Source of the DNA: Microbacterium sp.
Lineage (GTDB): Bacteria; Actinomycetota; Actinomycetes; Actinomycetales; Microbacteriaceae
Length of the DNA: 64,000 nucleotides
Direction of reading: 5' to 3'
Assembly (NCBI GenBank): GCA_019510305.1
Contig: JAEKKN010000039.1
Location: 1-64,000, forward strand
Part shown: positions 51,440 through 61,003 of the stretch, piece by piece
Layout of the letters: each line of letters opens with the position of its first letter
How positions within the stretch are numbered: the stretch's first letter is position 1
Translations under genes and position numbers: made by a program
Notes under the pieces: model-generated
The model's input: only the letters and a program-made list of their open reading frames with translations
Database searches by the model: none
What the model was told of the DNA's origin: nothing

Positions 51440-52642
51440 GTGACCGAACGCGCACCTCTCTCCCGCAAACTGTCCGCAATCGCCGAGTCCGCGACTCTGA
51501 AGGTCGACGCCAAGGCGAAGGCCCTGAAGGCCGAGGGCAAGCCCGTCATCTCGTACGCCGCCGGCGAGCCCGACTTCGCGACGCCGCAGTTCATCGTCGA
51601 TGCCGCGGCAGAGGCTCTCGCCGACCCCGCGAGCTATCGGTACACGCCGGCCCCTGGCCTTCCGGCCCTCCGCGAGGCGATCGCGGCGAAGACGCTGCGC
51701 GACTCGGGCCTCGAGGTCTCCCCTGCCCAGGTCATCGTCACGAACGGCGGCAAGCAGTCGGTCTACCAGGCCTTCCAGGCCGTGGTGAACCCGGGCGACG
51801 AGGTGCTGCTTCCGGCGCCCTACTGGACCACCTACCCCGAGGCCATCCGCCTCGCCGACGGCACTCCCATCGAGGTGTTCGCCGGCGCCGACCAGGAGTA
51901 CAAGGTCACCGTCGAGCAGCTCGAGGCCGCCCGCACCGAGCGCACCACCGTGCTCGTGTTCGTGTCGCCCTCGAACCCGACCGGCTCGGTGTACACCGCC
52001 GAGGAGACCAAGGCCATCGGCGAGTGGGCCCTCGAGCACGGCATCTGGATCGTCTCCGACGAGATCTACCAGAACCTCACCTACGAGGGCGTCAAGGCGA
52101 CCTCGATCGTCGAGGCCGTGCCGGACGTCGCGAACCAGACCATCCTCGTCAACGGCGTCGCGAAGACCTACGCCATGACCGGCTGGCGCGTGGGCTGGAT
52201 GGTCGGCCCCGCCGACGCCATCAAGGTCGCAGGAAACCTGCAGTCACACCTGACCAGCAACGTGAACAACGTCGCCCAGAAGGCCGCGATCGCCGCGCTC
52301 AACGGCCCGCAGACCGAGGCCGAGCAGTTCCGCGAGGCGTTCGACCGCCGCCGCCGGCTGATCGTGTCGGAGCTGTCGAAGATCGACGGCCTCGTGGTGC
52401 CGAACCCGCTCGGCGCGTTCTACGTGTACCCCGACGTGCAGGGCCTGCTCGGCCGCACCTGGGGCGGCGTGACGCCGACCACATCGCTCGAGCTCGCCGA
52501 CCTCATCCTCGACCAGGCCGAGGTCGCGGTCGTCCCCGGAGAGGCCTTCGGCCCGTCCGGTTACCTCCGCATGTCGTACGCGCTCGGCGACGACCAGCTC
52601 CTCGAGGGCGTGCAGCGCCTGCAGCGGCTGTTCTCCGCCTGA
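51440..52642 (+). CDS. aspC: Aspartate/aromatic aminotransferase, class I
   Basis: PLP fold-type I aminotransferase of 400 residues. Motifs: [72 protein letters not shown], and [18 protein letters not shown] with the Schiff-base Lys. The C-terminal [18 protein letters not shown] has the substrate-carboxylate Arg. It starts with GTG at 51440, only 10 bp after nasA; it could be co-transcribed with nitrate assimilation. Exact amino-acid preference not visible. Confidence 0.92.
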   Translation: MTERAPLSRKLSAIAESATLKVDAKAKALKAEGKPVISYAAGEPDFATPQFIVDAAAEALADPASYRYTPAPGLPALREAIAAKTLRDSGLEVSPAQVIVTNGGKQSVYQAFQAVVNPGDEVLLPAPYWTTYPEAIRLADGTPIEVFAGADQEYKVTVEQLEAARTERTTVLVFVSPSNPTGSVYTAEETKAIGEWALEHGIWIVSDEIYQNLTYEGVKATSIVEAVPDVANQTILVNGVAKTYAMTGWRVGWMVGPADAIKVAGNLQSHLTSNVNNVAQKAAIAALNGPQTEAEQFREAFDRRRRLIVSELSKIDGLVVPNPLGAFYVYPDVQGLLGRTWGGVTPTTSLELADLILDQAEVAVVPGEAFGPSGYLRMSYALGDDQLLEGVQRLQRLFSA

Positions 52643-52665
52643 CGCGTCTCGTCGCTTCGACTCGA

Positions 52666-52705
52666 TGATCGCTCGATGACCGGAACTCCGGTCGTCGAGC
52701 GATCA
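52666..52705. terminator. Terminator between aspC and the VOC-family gene
   Basis: Arms TGATCGCTCGA-x-GACCGG and CCGGTC-x-TCGAGCGATCA (one mismatch) around AACT stand 23 bp after the aspC stop and 27 bp before the convergent VOC gene stop. Confidence 0.75.
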
Positions 52706-52732
52706 GAGCGAGACGGGACGCTGCGAGATCCG

Positions 52733-53134
52733 TCAGTCCTCGGGGTGGAAGCCGATCAGCCAGCGGATGCCGTAGCGGTCGACGACTGTTCCATCGAAGT
52801 CGCCCCAGGGCCGCTCCTGCAGCGGGTCGATGACACGTCCGCCCGCGGCGAGCTGGTCGAACCAACTGGTGAGGGTCGTGGCATCCGCGGTGCCGAGCAA
52901 CGACAGGAACATGCCGGCCATCTGCACGGCGTCGTCGTCGGCTCCGGCATCCGCTCCGGCGATCTCGACGGGACCTGCGAGCTGGCCGTGCGCGATCGCG
53001 TCGCCCGGGCCGTCATGGCGACCGGCTGCCGCGTAGTCGAGCAGCTGAAGCTCTCCGCCGAAGACGGCCTGATAGAAGCCCAGCGCCTCGGCGGCGTTGC
53101 CGGGGAACAGCAGGTAGGGGATGAGTCCGCTCAT
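52733..53134 (-). CDS. VOC-superfamily (PhnB-like) protein
   Basis: Small cytosolic protein of 133 residues with the glyoxalase/bleomycin-resistance fold. It begins MSGLIPYLLFPGNAAEALGF followed by YQAVFGGELQLLDYAA, then HGQLAGPVEIAGADAG, and ends PWGDFDGTVVDRYGIRWLIG, the PhnB/3-demethylubiquinone-methyltransferase-like layout. Metal ligands are not clearly conserved. ATG 53134 is chosen because the beta-strand that starts the fold follows directly. It is close to murB (20 bp) but probably an independent housekeeping or detoxification gene. Confidence 0.85.
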   Translation of the reverse strand: MSGLIPYLLFPGNAAEALGFYQAVFGGELQLLDYAAAGRHDGPGDAIAHGQLAGPVEIAGADAGADDDAVQMAGMFLSLLGTADATTLTSWFDQLAAGGRVIDPLQERPWGDFDGTVVDRYGIRWLIGFHPED

Positions 53135-53153
53135 GCCGTGAGTGTACGCCGGG

Positions 53154-54290
53154 CTAGAGCTCGACGCCCACGAGCACGGGCTCTGGCTGCAGGACGAGAC
53201 CGAACTCCGAGTGCACGCGGCTCTGGATGAAGCGGGCGAGTTCCGAGACCTCCGCCGCGCTCGCTCCGCCGCGATTCGTGAGGGCGAGAGCGTGCTTGGT
53301 CGAGACCGAGGCACGCGAACGCGGCAGCTTGAAGCCCTTGCGGATGCCGGCCTGCTCGATCAGCCAGGCCGCGCTGACCTTGACCTCGGCACGCTTCTGC
53401 GTCTGCACCGGCTGCGGGACCAAGCCGTCGTACGACGTGAGCGGGATCACGGTGACAGCGTCGAGGTCGGGTGTCACCGGCCACTGCGGGCACTCGGGCG
53501 GCAGCGCCCTGGCGACGCTCTCCGGCACGATCGCGTTCTGGAAGAACGAGCCGACGCCGTGCGTGTCGGGATCGTTCGCGTCGAGCAGCATGCCCTTCGA
53601 TGCGCGGGTCGAGAGGATGCGCTCCCGCACCCAGCTCAGCAGCACCGGCTCATCGCTCTCGAGGCCGAGCGCGCGACGCAGCTGCGCGCCTCGCACCACG
53701 CGCTCCCCCGCCATGGCGAGGTCGACCGTGATCGAGAGGATCACGGCTCGGCGCTGCGGCTCGCTGCCGTAGTGGTGTTTGAACACCGAGGTGCGGAATC
53801 CGAGTCCGAGGTCGGATGCCGGCACGGTGACGATCTCGGACGTGTGCTCATCGAGCAGCTCGACCTCGGCCAGGGTCTCCTGGATCTCCTGGCCGTACGC
53901 CCCGATGTTCTGCACGGGGGCGGCGCCGACCGTTCCCGGGATGCCGCTCATCGCCTCGAGCCCCGCGTAGCCATGCTGCACAGCGTAGGCGACCAGGTCG
54001 TCCCATCCGTGCCCGGCCTGTGCGCGCAGGCGGATGCGACCGGGGTGCGGAGAAGGCAGCTCCTCGATGCCTCGCGTGAGCACGCGGATCACGGTGCCCT
54101 CGAACGGCTCGTCGCCGACGAACAGGTTCGACCCGCCACCCAGGACGAACCAGTCGTCTCCCCGCGCCCAGACGTCCTGCAGCGCGTCGACCAGCTCGGC
54201 GGTGGTGGTCGCCTCGAGCATGCGCTCGGGCGCCGCGCCGGTCTGCAGCGTCGTGAGCGCGGACAGGCGGATCGGCTCGACCTCGCGCAT
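53154..54290 (-). CDS. murB: UDP-N-acetylenolpyruvoylglucosamine reductase
   Basis: Peptidoglycan precursor enzyme reducing UDP-GlcNAc-enolpyruvate with NADPH; FAD protein of 378 residues. Motifs: FVLGGGSNLFVGDEPFEGTV (FAD), LEAMSGIPGTVGAAPVQNIG followed by AYGQEI, and DPDTHGVGSFFQNAIVP with the catalytic Ser. The C-terminal ALALTNRGGASAAEVSELAR has the family Asn-Arg-Gly. The start ATG at 54290 overlaps the MaoC-gene stop by one base. In many actinobacteria murB follows the hadAB-like pair, as here. Confidence 0.94.
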   Translation of the reverse strand: MREVEPIRLSALTTLQTGAAPERMLEATTTAELVDALQDVWARGDDWFVLGGGSNLFVGDEPFEGTVIRVLTRGIEELPSPHPGRIRLRAQAGHGWDDLVAYAVQHGYAGLEAMSGIPGTVGAAPVQNIGAYGQEIQETLAEVELLDEHTSEIVTVPASDLGLGFRTSVFKHHYGSEPQRRAVILSITVDLAMAGERVVRGAQLRRALGLESDEPVLLSWVRERILSTRASKGMLLDANDPDTHGVGSFFQNAIVPESVARALPPECPQWPVTPDLDAVTVIPLTSYDGLVPQPVQTQKRAEVKVSAAWLIEQAGIRKGFKLPRSRASVSTKHALALTNRGGASAAEVSELARFIQSRVHSEFGLVLQPEPVLVGVEL

Positions 54291-54688
54291 CAGATCGCGA
54301 CGCGCAGCTGCGCTTTGACGAGCACGGTCGCCTCGCCGAAGGTGACCTTGAGGTCGATACGCGCAGCGGTCTCGTCGACGGCTCCGACGGTCGCGAGGAC
54401 GTGGACGTCGGCACCGCTCTCAGGATCGACGACGACGGGCTTGGTGAATCGCACGCCGTAGTCGAGGATGCGAGCGCTCGGGTCGAGCGTCGCGACGACG
54501 ACGGACGAGGCGATTCCCATCGTCAGCATGCCGTGCGCGAGCACTCCGGGCAGTCCGACGGCCGCCGCGACGTCGTCACGGTAGTGGATGGGGTTGAAGT
54601 CTCCCGAGGCGCCTGCGTACCGCACGAGCGACTCCCGGGTCAGATGCACGGTGCGCTCGGCGACCACGTCTCCCACGGTGAACGACAT
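54290..54688 (-). CDS. MaoC-family dehydratase (HadB-like)
   Basis: Hot-dog-fold (R)-specific hydratase/dehydratase subunit of 132 residues. It has GDFNPIHYRDDVAAAVGLPG, the MaoC signature with catalytic Asp and His, then VLAHGMLTMGIASSVVVATL. In mycobacteria the HadAB pair dehydrates 3-hydroxyacyl-ACP in fatty-acid or mycolate extension; in a Microbacterium-like bacterium the substrate is not known. The ATG at 54688 shares a base with the upstream stop (TGATG), and murB follows with the same type of overlap. Confidence 0.9.
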   Translation of the reverse strand: MSFTVGDVVAERTVHLTRESLVRYAGASGDFNPIHYRDDVAAAVGLPGVLAHGMLTMGIASSVVVATLDPSARILDYGVRFTKPVVVDPESGADVHVLATVGAVDETAARIDLKVTFGEATVLVKAQLRVAI

Positions 54689-55143
54689 CAGGAGGCCCCT
54701 TCTTCCGAGCCGACCAGCAGCACGCTGGTGGCCGTCACGACGTGGCTGCCCTCGGCATCCGTGATCTCGGCCTCGCTCGTGATCATGGCGTTCCCGCCCA
54801 TCATGCGGATGCCGGTGACCTTCAGACGGCCGGTCAGTTCGTCACCCGCGACGATCGGCCGCGTGTAGGCGAAGCGCTGCTCGGCGTGGATCGTGCGCGC
54901 CAGCACGATGCCGGAGTCCGGCTCGGCGAGCAGCTGCTGCAGGGTGTGGTCCTGGATGACCATCGCGAACGTCGGCGGCGCAACGACGTCGGCGAAGCCT
55001 GCGGCGCGCGCGGCGTCCACGTCGGTGTGCTGCGGGGCGTCGGCGTAGACGGCGCGAGCGAACTCGCGCACCTTCTCACGTCCGACCAGGTACGGGGCGG
55101 TCGGCGGGTATTCCCGGCCGACGAGATCTTGGTTCACTGCCAC
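54688..55143 (-). CDS. FAS1-like/MaoC N-terminal dehydratase (HadA-like)
   Basis: Companion hot-dog protein of 151 residues. VREFARAVYADAPQHTDVDA and ADVVAPPTFAMVIQDHTLQQ match the N-terminal MaoC-like (HadA/HadC) family that lacks the catalytic dyad and contributes substrate binding. RTIHAEQRFAYTRPIVAGDE is the conserved beta segment. Immediately upstream of, and overlapping, the catalytic HadB-like gene. Begins at ATG 55143. Confidence 0.88.
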   Translation of the reverse strand: MAVNQDLVGREYPPTAPYLVGREKVREFARAVYADAPQHTDVDAARAAGFADVVAPPTFAMVIQDHTLQQLLAEPDSGIVLARTIHAEQRFAYTRPIVAGDELTGRLKVTGIRMMGGNAMITSEAEITDAEGSHVVTATSVLLVGSEEGAS

Positions 55144-55178
55144 CTCTCGATCCTACTTTCCCGAACCGACCGGCCTGT

Positions 55179-55994
55179 CTACTTCTGGGTCCCTGAGCCT
55201 GCCGAAGGGCGGCCTTTGATCGCCTTCATCGCCATCTGCGCCGCGATGACGACGAGGTATGCCGCGAACAGGATGTTCCCCGTGAGGGGATCGATCAGAG
55301 TCGCGAGCCACGCGCCGAGCGCCGTGGTCGTGCACGCCGAGACTCCGATGAGCGCGGCCGCCACGAGGTCGACGTTGTGGTTGCGCAGGTTGCCGATCGT
55401 TCCGGACAGTGCAGTCGGGATCATCATCAGCAACGAGGTGCCCTTGGCGACGAGGTCGCTGGTGCCGAAGGCGATCATCATCGCAGGAACCACGATCACG
55501 CCGCCGCCGACGCCGATGAGGCCCGCGATCACACCGGTGGCGACGCCGAGCACGACGAGCGATATCCCGCTCAGCCAGTTGAGGTCGAAGTCGGCGTCGC
55601 GGGAGGGGATCACCAGGAAGAGCGTCACGATCACGACGAGGAGGAAGATCACGAACGCCCATCGCAGCACCGTCTGCGAGATCTTCGGCAGCAGCCGCGT
55701 GCCGATCTGCGCTCCGACCACGGATCCCGCGGCGAGGATCAGCGCCGGAACCCAGGCGACCGAATCGTGCACCGCATAGGAGATCACGCCCACCGTGGCC
55801 GTGGGGATGATCGCCGCGAGCGACGTGCCTGCTCCGAGGCGCTGGTTGAAATGCAGCAGCAGCACGAGCAGCGGCACGATGACGGTGCCGCCTCCGACTC
55901 CGAAGAGTCCGGAGAGAAGACCGGCGACGAGGCCGATCCCCACGAACGATGCGTAGGCGCGAGGCCCTCGGCTCAGGCTCTGGACGTCACTCAC
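55179..55994 (-). CDS. TauE/SafE-family sulfite/organic-anion exporter
   Basis: Integral membrane protein of 271 residues with about eight helices in two pseudo-repeats. Each half carries the family's GxxG(V)GGG-type motif: LLSGLFGVGGGTVIVPLLVL and VIAGLIGVGGGVIVVPAMMI. FNQRLGAGTSLAAIIPTATV and TSDLVAKGTSLLMMIPTALS are the matching second motifs. TauE members export sulfite, sulfoacetate or similar anions; substrate not visible. The C-terminus RPSAGSGTQK is encoded by a 25-bp REP-like sequence that provides the last residues before the stop. Confidence 0.9.
   Translation of the reverse strand: MSDVQSLSRGPRAYASFVGIGLVAGLLSGLFGVGGGTVIVPLLVLLLHFNQRLGAGTSLAAIIPTATVGVISYAVHDSVAWVPALILAAGSVVGAQIGTRLLPKISQTVLRWAFVIFLLVVIVTLFLVIPSRDADFDLNWLSGISLVVLGVATGVIAGLIGVGGGVIVVPAMMIAFGTSDLVAKGTSLLMMIPTALSGTIGNLRNHNVDLVAAALIGVSACTTTALGAWLATLIDPLTGNILFAAYLVVIAAQMAMKAIKGRPSAGSGTQK
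55185..55209. repeat. 25-bp REP-like element at the 3' end of the TauE gene
   Basis: Matches the element at 30728-30752 in 24 of 25 positions and in the same reading frame (here RPSAGSGTQK and stop). Starts CTGGGTCCCTGAGCCTGCCG on the plus strand. Confidence 0.7.
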
Positions 55995-56122
55995 CGCTTC
56001 AGCCTACTCGCGGGCAGCGCTCGGCCCCGGATGCGGGTGAACCCTGGGACTGGGTGCCATTGTGTGCGACACTGGATCGCATCGGACGCCGGCGTCCGCA
56101 GACCCGGATCGAAGGAGATCTC

Positions 56123-57697
56123 ATGGTTCGCAGTTCCTACCCCGACGTGGAAATCCCCGACGTCTCCATCCACGAATTCCTGTTCGGAGACCTCGATGAG
56201 TCGCGGCTCGATGCCATCGCACTGGTCGACGGCATGAGCGGCGCCACCACGACCTATCGGCAGCTTCTCGGGCAGATCGACCTGTTCGCCGGCGCCCTCG
56301 CCGCGCGCGGCGTCGGCGTCGGGACGAAGGTGGGCGTGCTCTGCCCGAACGTCCCCGCTTTCGCGACCGTGTTCCACGGCATCCTGCGAGCAGGGGCGAC
56401 CGCGACGACGATCAACTCGCTGTACACCGCCGACGAGATCGCGAACCAGCTGACCGATGCCGACGCCACCTGGCTCGTCACCGTCTCTCCTCTGCTCGCC
56501 GGGGCACAGGCCGCGGCCGAGGAGCTCGGGATCGAGGCGGATCACGTGATCGTGCTCGACGGCGCCGAGGGGCACCCCTCGCTCCCCCAGCTCCTCGGAG
56601 AGGGGCACAGCGCCCCAGCGGTCTCCTTCGATCCCGCGACCCACATCGCGGTGCTCCCCTATTCCTCCGGCACCACGGGACGACCGAAGGGAGTCATGCT
56701 CACCCACCGCAACCTCATCGCGAACGTCTCCCAGTGCCGCTCCACGATCTCTCTCGCCGACGACGACCGCGTCCTCGCTGTGCTCCCCTTCTTCCACATC
56801 TACGGCATGACGGTGCTGCTGAACTTCGCTCTGCGCCAGCGTGCAGCTCTCGTGACGATGCCGAAGTTCGACCTCGTCGAGTTCCTGCGTGTGGTGCAGG
56901 AGCACCGGACCAGCTGGGTCTTCATCGCTCCCCCGATCGCAGTCGCCCTGGCGAAGCACCCCCTCATCGACCAGTACGACCTGTCGGCGATCAAGGTGAT
57001 CTTCTCCGGCGCCGCGCCTCTCGACGGCACCCTGGCCACGACCGTCGCGAACCGGCTGGGCTGCGTGGTGTGCCAGGGGTACGGAATGACAGAGACGAGC
57101 CCGGTCACGCACGCCATCCCCTACGACCGCCCCGACATCGACCGCTCGTCCGTGGGCATGCTGCTCGCGAACACCGAAGCGCGGCTCCTCGCCGAGGACG
57201 GCGCCGATGTCGAGGTCCCGGCATCCGGCGCCAGCGAACCGGGCGAACTCCTCATCCGCGGGCCGCAGGTGATGCAGGGCTACCTCAACCGTCCAGACGC
57301 GACTCAGGAGATGCTGGACGCCGACGGCTGGCTGCACACGGGTGACGTGGCGACCGTCACCCACGACGGGGTCTTCCGGATCGTCGACCGCCTCAAGGAG
57401 CTCATCAAGTACAAGGGCTACCAGGTCGCCCCCGCCGTGCTCGAGGCGGTGCTGCTCGAACACCCGTCCATCGCCGATGCCGCCGTGATCGGCACACTCG
57501 ACGACGACGGCCAGGAGGTGCCGAAAGCGTACATCGTGGTGCAGCAGGGCGCCGAGCTGGATGCGGATGCCGTGATGGCCCACGTCGCCGCGCATGTCGC
57601 GCCACACGAGAAGGTGCGTCAGGTGGAGTTCATCGGCGCCATCCCGAAGTCGGCCTCGGGCAAGATCCTGCGCAAGGACCTGCGCGCCCGCGCGTGA
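56123..57697 (+). CDS. Acyl-CoA ligase, 4-coumarate-CoA-ligase-like (class I adenylate-forming)
   Basis: AMP-forming CoA ligase of 524 residues. The phosphate loop is YSSGTTGRPKGVMLTHRNLI, PFFHIYGMTVLLNFALRQRA is characteristic of the 4CL group, the motif A5 block is QGYGMTETSPVTHAIP, A8 is DGWLHTGDVATVTHDGVFRI then VDRLKELIKYKGYQV, and the A10 Lys is in PKSASGKILRKDLRARA. It activates an aryl or fatty acid; specificity is unknown. ATG 56123 has a GAAGGAG site. It is alone between a TauE gene and the ribosomal operon. Confidence 0.9.
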   Translation: MVRSSYPDVEIPDVSIHEFLFGDLDESRLDAIALVDGMSGATTTYRQLLGQIDLFAGALAARGVGVGTKVGVLCPNVPAFATVFHGILRAGATATTINSLYTADEIANQLTDADATWLVTVSPLLAGAQAAAEELGIEADHVIVLDGAEGHPSLPQLLGEGHSAPAVSFDPATHIAVLPYSSGTTGRPKGVMLTHRNLIANVSQCRSTISLADDDRVLAVLPFFHIYGMTVLLNFALRQRAALVTMPKFDLVEFLRVVQEHRTSWVFIAPPIAVALAKHPLIDQYDLSAIKVIFSGAAPLDGTLATTVANRLGCVVCQGYGMTETSPVTHAIPYDRPDIDRSSVGMLLANTEARLLAEDGADVEVPASGASEPGELLIRGPQVMQGYLNRPDATQEMLDADGWLHTGDVATVTHDGVFRIVDRLKELIKYKGYQVAPAVLEAVLLEHPSIADAAVIGTLDDDGQEVPKAYIVVQQGAELDADAVMAHVAAHVAPHEKVRQVEFIGAIPKSASGKILRKDLRARA

Positions 57698-57725
57698 TCG
57701 CACGACCGACTCCCCAGGCGCCAAA

Positions 57726-57765
57726 GACGAAGCCCGCCACCTCCGAGGAGGTGGCGGGCTTCGTC
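57726..57765. terminator. Bidirectional terminator between CoA ligase and rplQ
   Basis: Arms of 19 bp (GACGAAGCCCGCCACCTCC / GGAGGTGGCGGGCTTCGTC) around GA lie between the two convergent genes, about 15-30 bp from each stop. Confidence 0.85.
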
Positions 57766-57778
57766 GTACGCTGGGCGC

Positions 57779-58318
57779 TTACTCGGACTTCTCCTCGGCA
57801 GCAGCCTCGACGGTCTCCTCAGCGGGAGCCTCGGTCTCGGCGACCTCAGCCTCGGGAGCCTCCTCGACAGGAGCCTCCTCGACGACCTCGGCCGGCTTCT
57901 CAGCCTTCTCGGCCTTCGGAGCGGAAGCCTTCTTGGCCGACTTCGCCTTCGGGGTGACGGGCTCGAGGACGAGCTCGATCACTGCCATGGGCGCGTTGTC
58001 GCCCTTGCGGTTGCCGATCTTCGTGATGCGGGTGTAGCCGCCCTCACGGTCGGCGACCAGCGGAGCGATCTCGTTGAACAGCACGTGAGCGGCGTCCTTG
58101 TTGGAGCGCAGCACCGTCATCGCACGACGACGCGCGTGCAGGTCGCCGCGCTTGCCGAGCGTCACGAGACGCTCTGCGAGCGGACGCAGGCGCTTCGCCT
58201 TGGTCTCGGTCGTGGTGATCGACTTGTGGGTGAAGAGCTGCGCGGCGAGGTTGGCAAGCAGCAGGCGCTCGTGGGCGGGGCCGCCTCCGAGGCGGGGACC
58301 CTTGGTGGGCTTGGGCAT
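57779..58318 (-). CDS. rplQ: 50S ribosomal protein L17 with acidic C-terminal tail
   Basis: Large-subunit protein; 179 residues versus about 120 in E. coli. The conserved core is [20 protein letters not shown], then [20 protein letters not shown] and [20 protein letters not shown], ending near [20 protein letters not shown] (about 118-128). The last 50 residues are an Ala/Glu/Lys-rich extension ([20 protein letters not shown]), common in actinobacterial L17. Last gene of the infA-to-rplQ operon, followed by a strong terminator. Confidence 0.97.
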   Translation of the reverse strand: MPKPTKGPRLGGGPAHERLLLANLAAQLFTHKSITTTETKAKRLRPLAERLVTLGKRGDLHARRRAMTVLRSNKDAAHVLFNEIAPLVADREGGYTRITKIGNRKGDNAPMAVIELVLEPVTPKAKSAKKASAPKAEKAEKPAEVVEEAPVEEAPEAEVAETEAPAEETVEAAAEEKSE

Positions 58319-58352
58319 AATCGTCTAACTCCTGGTCAGGAAAGGTCGGGTA

Positions 58353-59342
58353 TCAGAAGGACTCGTCTTCGCTGCCGCCGTAGAAGTGGGCGCCGTCGAA
58401 ACCGGGCACCGAATCCTTGAGCGACAGACCGAGCGAGATGAGCTTGTCGCGCACCTCGTCGACCGACTTCTGGCCGAAATTGCGGATGTTCATGAGCTGC
58501 GTCTCCGAGAGGGCGACGAGCTCCGAAACGGTGTTGATGCCCTCGCGCTTCAGGCAGTTGTACGAGCGCACGGACAGGTCGAGGTCCTCGATCGGCATCG
58601 ACAGCTCGCTGGAGTTCACAGCCTCCACCGGTGCCGGGCCGATCTCGATGCCCTCAGCCTCGACGTTCAGCTCGCGTGCGAGGCCGAACAGCTCGGTGAG
58701 CGTCTTCGCAGCCGAGGCGACGGCGTCGCGGGGGCTGATCGACGACTTGGTCTCGACATCGAGCACGAGCTTGTCGAAGTCGGTGCGCTCACCGGCACGA
58801 GTCGCCTCGACACGGTAGCTCACCTTGAGGACCGGCGAGTAGATCGAGTCGATCGGGATCTGACCGGCCTCTGCGTACTCGTTGCGGTTCTGCGTCGCCG
58901 AGACGTAGCCACGTCCACGCTCGATGGTGAGCTCGAGCTCGAACTTCGCGGTGTCGTTGAGCGTCGCGATGACGAGCTCGGGGTTGTGCACCTCGACACC
59001 GGCCGGAGCCGAGATGTCGGCGGCGGTCACTTGGCCCGCACCGGTCTTGCGCAGGTACGCCGTGATGGGCTCGTCGCGCTCGCTCGACACGACGAGCTGC
59101 TTGATGTTGAGGATGATCTCGGTGACATCCTCCTTCACGCCGGGGATGGTGCTGAACTCGTGCAGCACGCCGTCGATGCGGACGCTGGTGACAGCGGCGC
59201 CAGGGATCGACGACAGCAGGCTGCGACGAAGCGCGTTGCCGATCGTGTATCCGAAGCCGGGCTCCAGAGGCTCGATGATGAACCGGCTCCGGTTCTCGAC
59301 GATCTTTTCCTCGGTCAGTGTGGGACGCTGTGCAATAAGCAC
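58353..59342 (-). CDS. rpoA: DNA-directed RNA polymerase subunit alpha
   Basis: 329 residues, normal. The N-terminal domain has [20 protein letters not shown] followed by [20 protein letters not shown]. The alpha-CTD has the DNA-binding helices [20 protein letters not shown] and [19 protein letters not shown]. The start ATG at 59342 follows an AGGAACACAG stretch with a moderate ribosome-binding site. It is preceded by a hairpin at 59457-59488 and followed by rplQ. rpsD is absent between rpsK and rpoA. Confidence 0.98.
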   Translation of the reverse strand: MLIAQRPTLTEEKIVENRSRFIIEPLEPGFGYTIGNALRRSLLSSIPGAAVTSVRIDGVLHEFSTIPGVKEDVTEIILNIKQLVVSSERDEPITAYLRKTGAGQVTAADISAPAGVEVHNPELVIATLNDTAKFELELTIERGRGYVSATQNRNEYAEAGQIPIDSIYSPVLKVSYRVEATRAGERTDFDKLVLDVETKSSISPRDAVASAAKTLTELFGLARELNVEAEGIEIGPAPVEAVNSSELSMPIEDLDLSVRSYNCLKREGINTVSELVALSETQLMNIRNFGQKSVDEVRDKLISLGLSLKDSVPGFDGAHFYGGSEDESF

Positions 59343-59456
59343 TCTGTGTTCCTTTCGATCACATGCCCGCTATATGACATGTGGTGGGGTGAGGTCTTGA
59401 GTTGTGACGTTGCCGTCGGGCCCGCAGCCCTGGCGCGATGCCCCGGGGCGGGCAGT

Positions 59457-59488
59457 GAGTCGCCCGCCCCTCACAGGGCGAGCGACTC
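59457..59488 (-). other. Stem-loop between rpsK and rpoA
   Basis: GAGTCGC / GCGACTC outer arms with an inner CGCCC / GGGCG pair stand 12 bp after the rpsK stop. The interval 59343-59499 otherwise holds GC-rich spacer. Possible attenuation or mRNA-processing site; function inferred. Confidence 0.5.
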
Positions 59489-59499
59489 ATGGAGCCTGA

Positions 59500-59898
59500 T
59501 CAGACGCGGCGGCGCTTCGGCGGGCGGCATCCGTTGTGCGCCTGCGGAGTGACGTCCGAGATCGAGCCGACCTCAAGGCCGGCGGCCTGGAGCGAGCGGA
59601 TCGCGGTCTCGCGGCCGGAGCCCGGACCCTTCACGAGGACGTCGACCTTCTTGACGCCGTGCTCCGCAGCCTGACGGGCAGCGGACTCGGCAGCCATACC
59701 GGCGGCGTACGGGGTCGACTTGCGGGAGCCCTTGAAGCCCACGCCACCCGACGATGCCCAGGCGATGACGGCGCCGGACGGGTCGGTGATCGAGACGATC
59801 GTGTTGTTGAACGTCGACTTGATGTGGGCCTGGCCCAGCGCGATGTTCTTCTTTTCCTTGCGGCGCGGCTTGCGCGCGGCGGCCTTGGGTGCAGCCAT
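59500..59898 (-). CDS. rpsK: 30S ribosomal protein S11
   Basis: Small-subunit platform protein of 132 residues. Core: [40 protein letters not shown] and [20 protein letters not shown]. It ends with the usual [13 protein letters not shown]-terminal basic extension [17 protein letters not shown] is normal for actinobacteria. 32 bp after rpsM. Confidence 0.98.
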   Translation of the reverse strand: MAAPKAAARKPRRKEKKNIALGQAHIKSTFNNTIVSITDPSGAVIAWASSGGVGFKGSRKSTPYAAGMAAESAARQAAEHGVKKVDVLVKGPGSGRETAIRSLQAAGLEVGSISDVTPQAHNGCRPPKRRRV

Positions 59899-59930
59899 GA
59901 AAGTGTTCTCCTAGTCCCTGGGGCCGCTGC

Positions 59931-60305
59931 TTAGCGGGCCTTCTTCTTGCCGGCGACGGTGCGCTTCGGGCCCTTGCGGGTACGGGCGTTGGTCTTGGTG
60001 CGCTGACCGCGGACCGGGAGACCACGACGGTGGCGGATGCCCTCGTAGGAGCCGATCTCGACCTTGCGGCGGATGTCTGCTGCGACCTCGCGGCGCAGGT
60101 CACCCTCCACCTTGTAGTTGCCTTCGATGTGATCGCGAAGTGCGATGAGCTGGTCGTCGGTGAGGTCCTTCACGCGGATCGACTCGTCGATCTCGGTGGC
60201 CTTGAGGATCTCGACCGAGCGGGTACGGCCGACGCCGTAGATGTAGGTAAGGGCGATCACCACGCGCTTGTCGCGCGGGATGTCAACGCCGGCAAGACGT
60301 GCCAT
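59931..60305 (-). CDS. rpsM: 30S ribosomal protein S13
   Basis: Small-subunit head protein of 124 residues. It begins [20 protein letters not shown] and has [40 protein letters not shown] and [17 protein letters not shown]. Normal length and ends. ATG 60305 has an AGGAGAA site. Confidence 0.98.
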   Translation of the reverse strand: MARLAGVDIPRDKRVVIALTYIYGVGRTRSVEILKATEIDESIRVKDLTDDQLIALRDHIEGNYKVEGDLRREVAADIRRKVEIGSYEGIRHRRGLPVRGQRTKTNARTRKGPKRTVAGKKKAR

Positions 60306-60435
60306 GCGGTTCTCCTGGATGTTGTGGAGGTGTGGAGCAGGATCGGTGCTCGGGCCTCCGCCCCGAGGTGTCCCCCACTCGCGTGGGATCTGATCCTGCC
60401 GTTATGTATTGAGTTGTGAGTCGGATCTGTGCTGA

Positions 60436-60552
60436 TCAGCCCTGGCGCTGCTTGTGGCGCGGGTTGCTCTTGCAGATCACCATGACGCGGCCGTGGCGGC
60501 GGATCACCTTGCAGTGATCGCAGATGGGCTTGACACTGGGATTGACCTTCAT
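60436..60552 (-). CDS. rpmJ: 50S ribosomal protein L36 (zinc-binding form)
   Basis: 38-residue protein beginning [20 protein letters not shown] and ending [14 protein letters not shown]. The ligands Cys11, Cys14, Cys27 and His33 are all present, so this is the zinc-containing (C+) form. Between infA and rpsM as usual. Too short for most ORF thresholds. The 130 bp before rpsM contain a long imperfect stem (GCAGGATC near 60338 with GATCCTGC near 60391-60400). Confidence 0.96.
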   Translation of the reverse strand: MKVNPSVKPICDHCKVIRRHGRVMVICKSNPRHKQRQG

Positions 60553-60618
60553 GATGTGTTCCTGTTCGCTGTCTTCACCGGGCAGGCAGGGATGCCTGGG
60601 GTGTTACTTCTCGACCGA

Positions 60619-60840
60619 TCAGCGGTAGCGGTAGACGATGCGCCCGCGGGTCAGGTCGTAAGGGCTGAGCTCCACGACCACGCGGTCCTCGGGGATGATG
60701 CGGATGTAGTTCTGCCGCATCTTTCCTGAGATCGTTGCCAGAACCTTGTGTCCGTTGGTGAGCTCAACGCGGAACATCGCATTGGGCAACGCCTCGGACA
60801 CGACGCCCTCGATCTCGATGACACCGTCTTTCTTAGCCAT
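60619..60840 (-). CDS. infA: Translation initiation factor IF-1
   Basis: 73-residue OB-fold factor occupying the ribosomal A site during initiation. [60 protein letters not shown] and [12 protein letters not shown] are all standard. It is first in the infA-rpmJ-rpsM-rpsK-rpoA-rplQ operon, with a candidate promoter about 110 bp upstream. Confidence 0.98.
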   Translation of the reverse strand: MAKKDGVIEIEGVVSEALPNAMFRVELTNGHKVLATISGKMRQNYIRIIPEDRVVVELSPYDLTRGRIVYRYR

Positions 60841-60948
60841 AGCCTCGCTGACGCTTCTGCAGACCGGTCGATCTGCGGTGGGTGATTTGGATTGCGGTGC
60901 CGCACCGACTCAGACACGCCGAATCAAGGCACAAGGCACCAAAGATCT

Positions 60949-60977
60949 ATGATATCCGACGGCGCCGGTTCCAGCAA
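60949..60977 (-). promoter_or_regulatory. Candidate sigma-70-type promoter for infA
   Basis: TTGCTG (60972-60977) and TATCAT (60949-60954) are exactly 17 bp apart on the minus strand, predicting a start near 60942 and a leader of about 100 nt. It overlaps the terminator of the upstream DsbA-like gene. Confidence 0.7.
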
Positions 60978-60995
60978 GCTGGGGCCGGCGCCGTC
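60958..60995 (-). terminator. Terminator after DsbA-like gene
   Basis: 11-bp perfect arms GACGGCGCCGG / CCGGCGCCGTC stand 9 bp after the stop at 61004 and overlap the infA promoter. Confidence 0.7.
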
Positions 60996-61003
60996 GGCGG
61001 AGA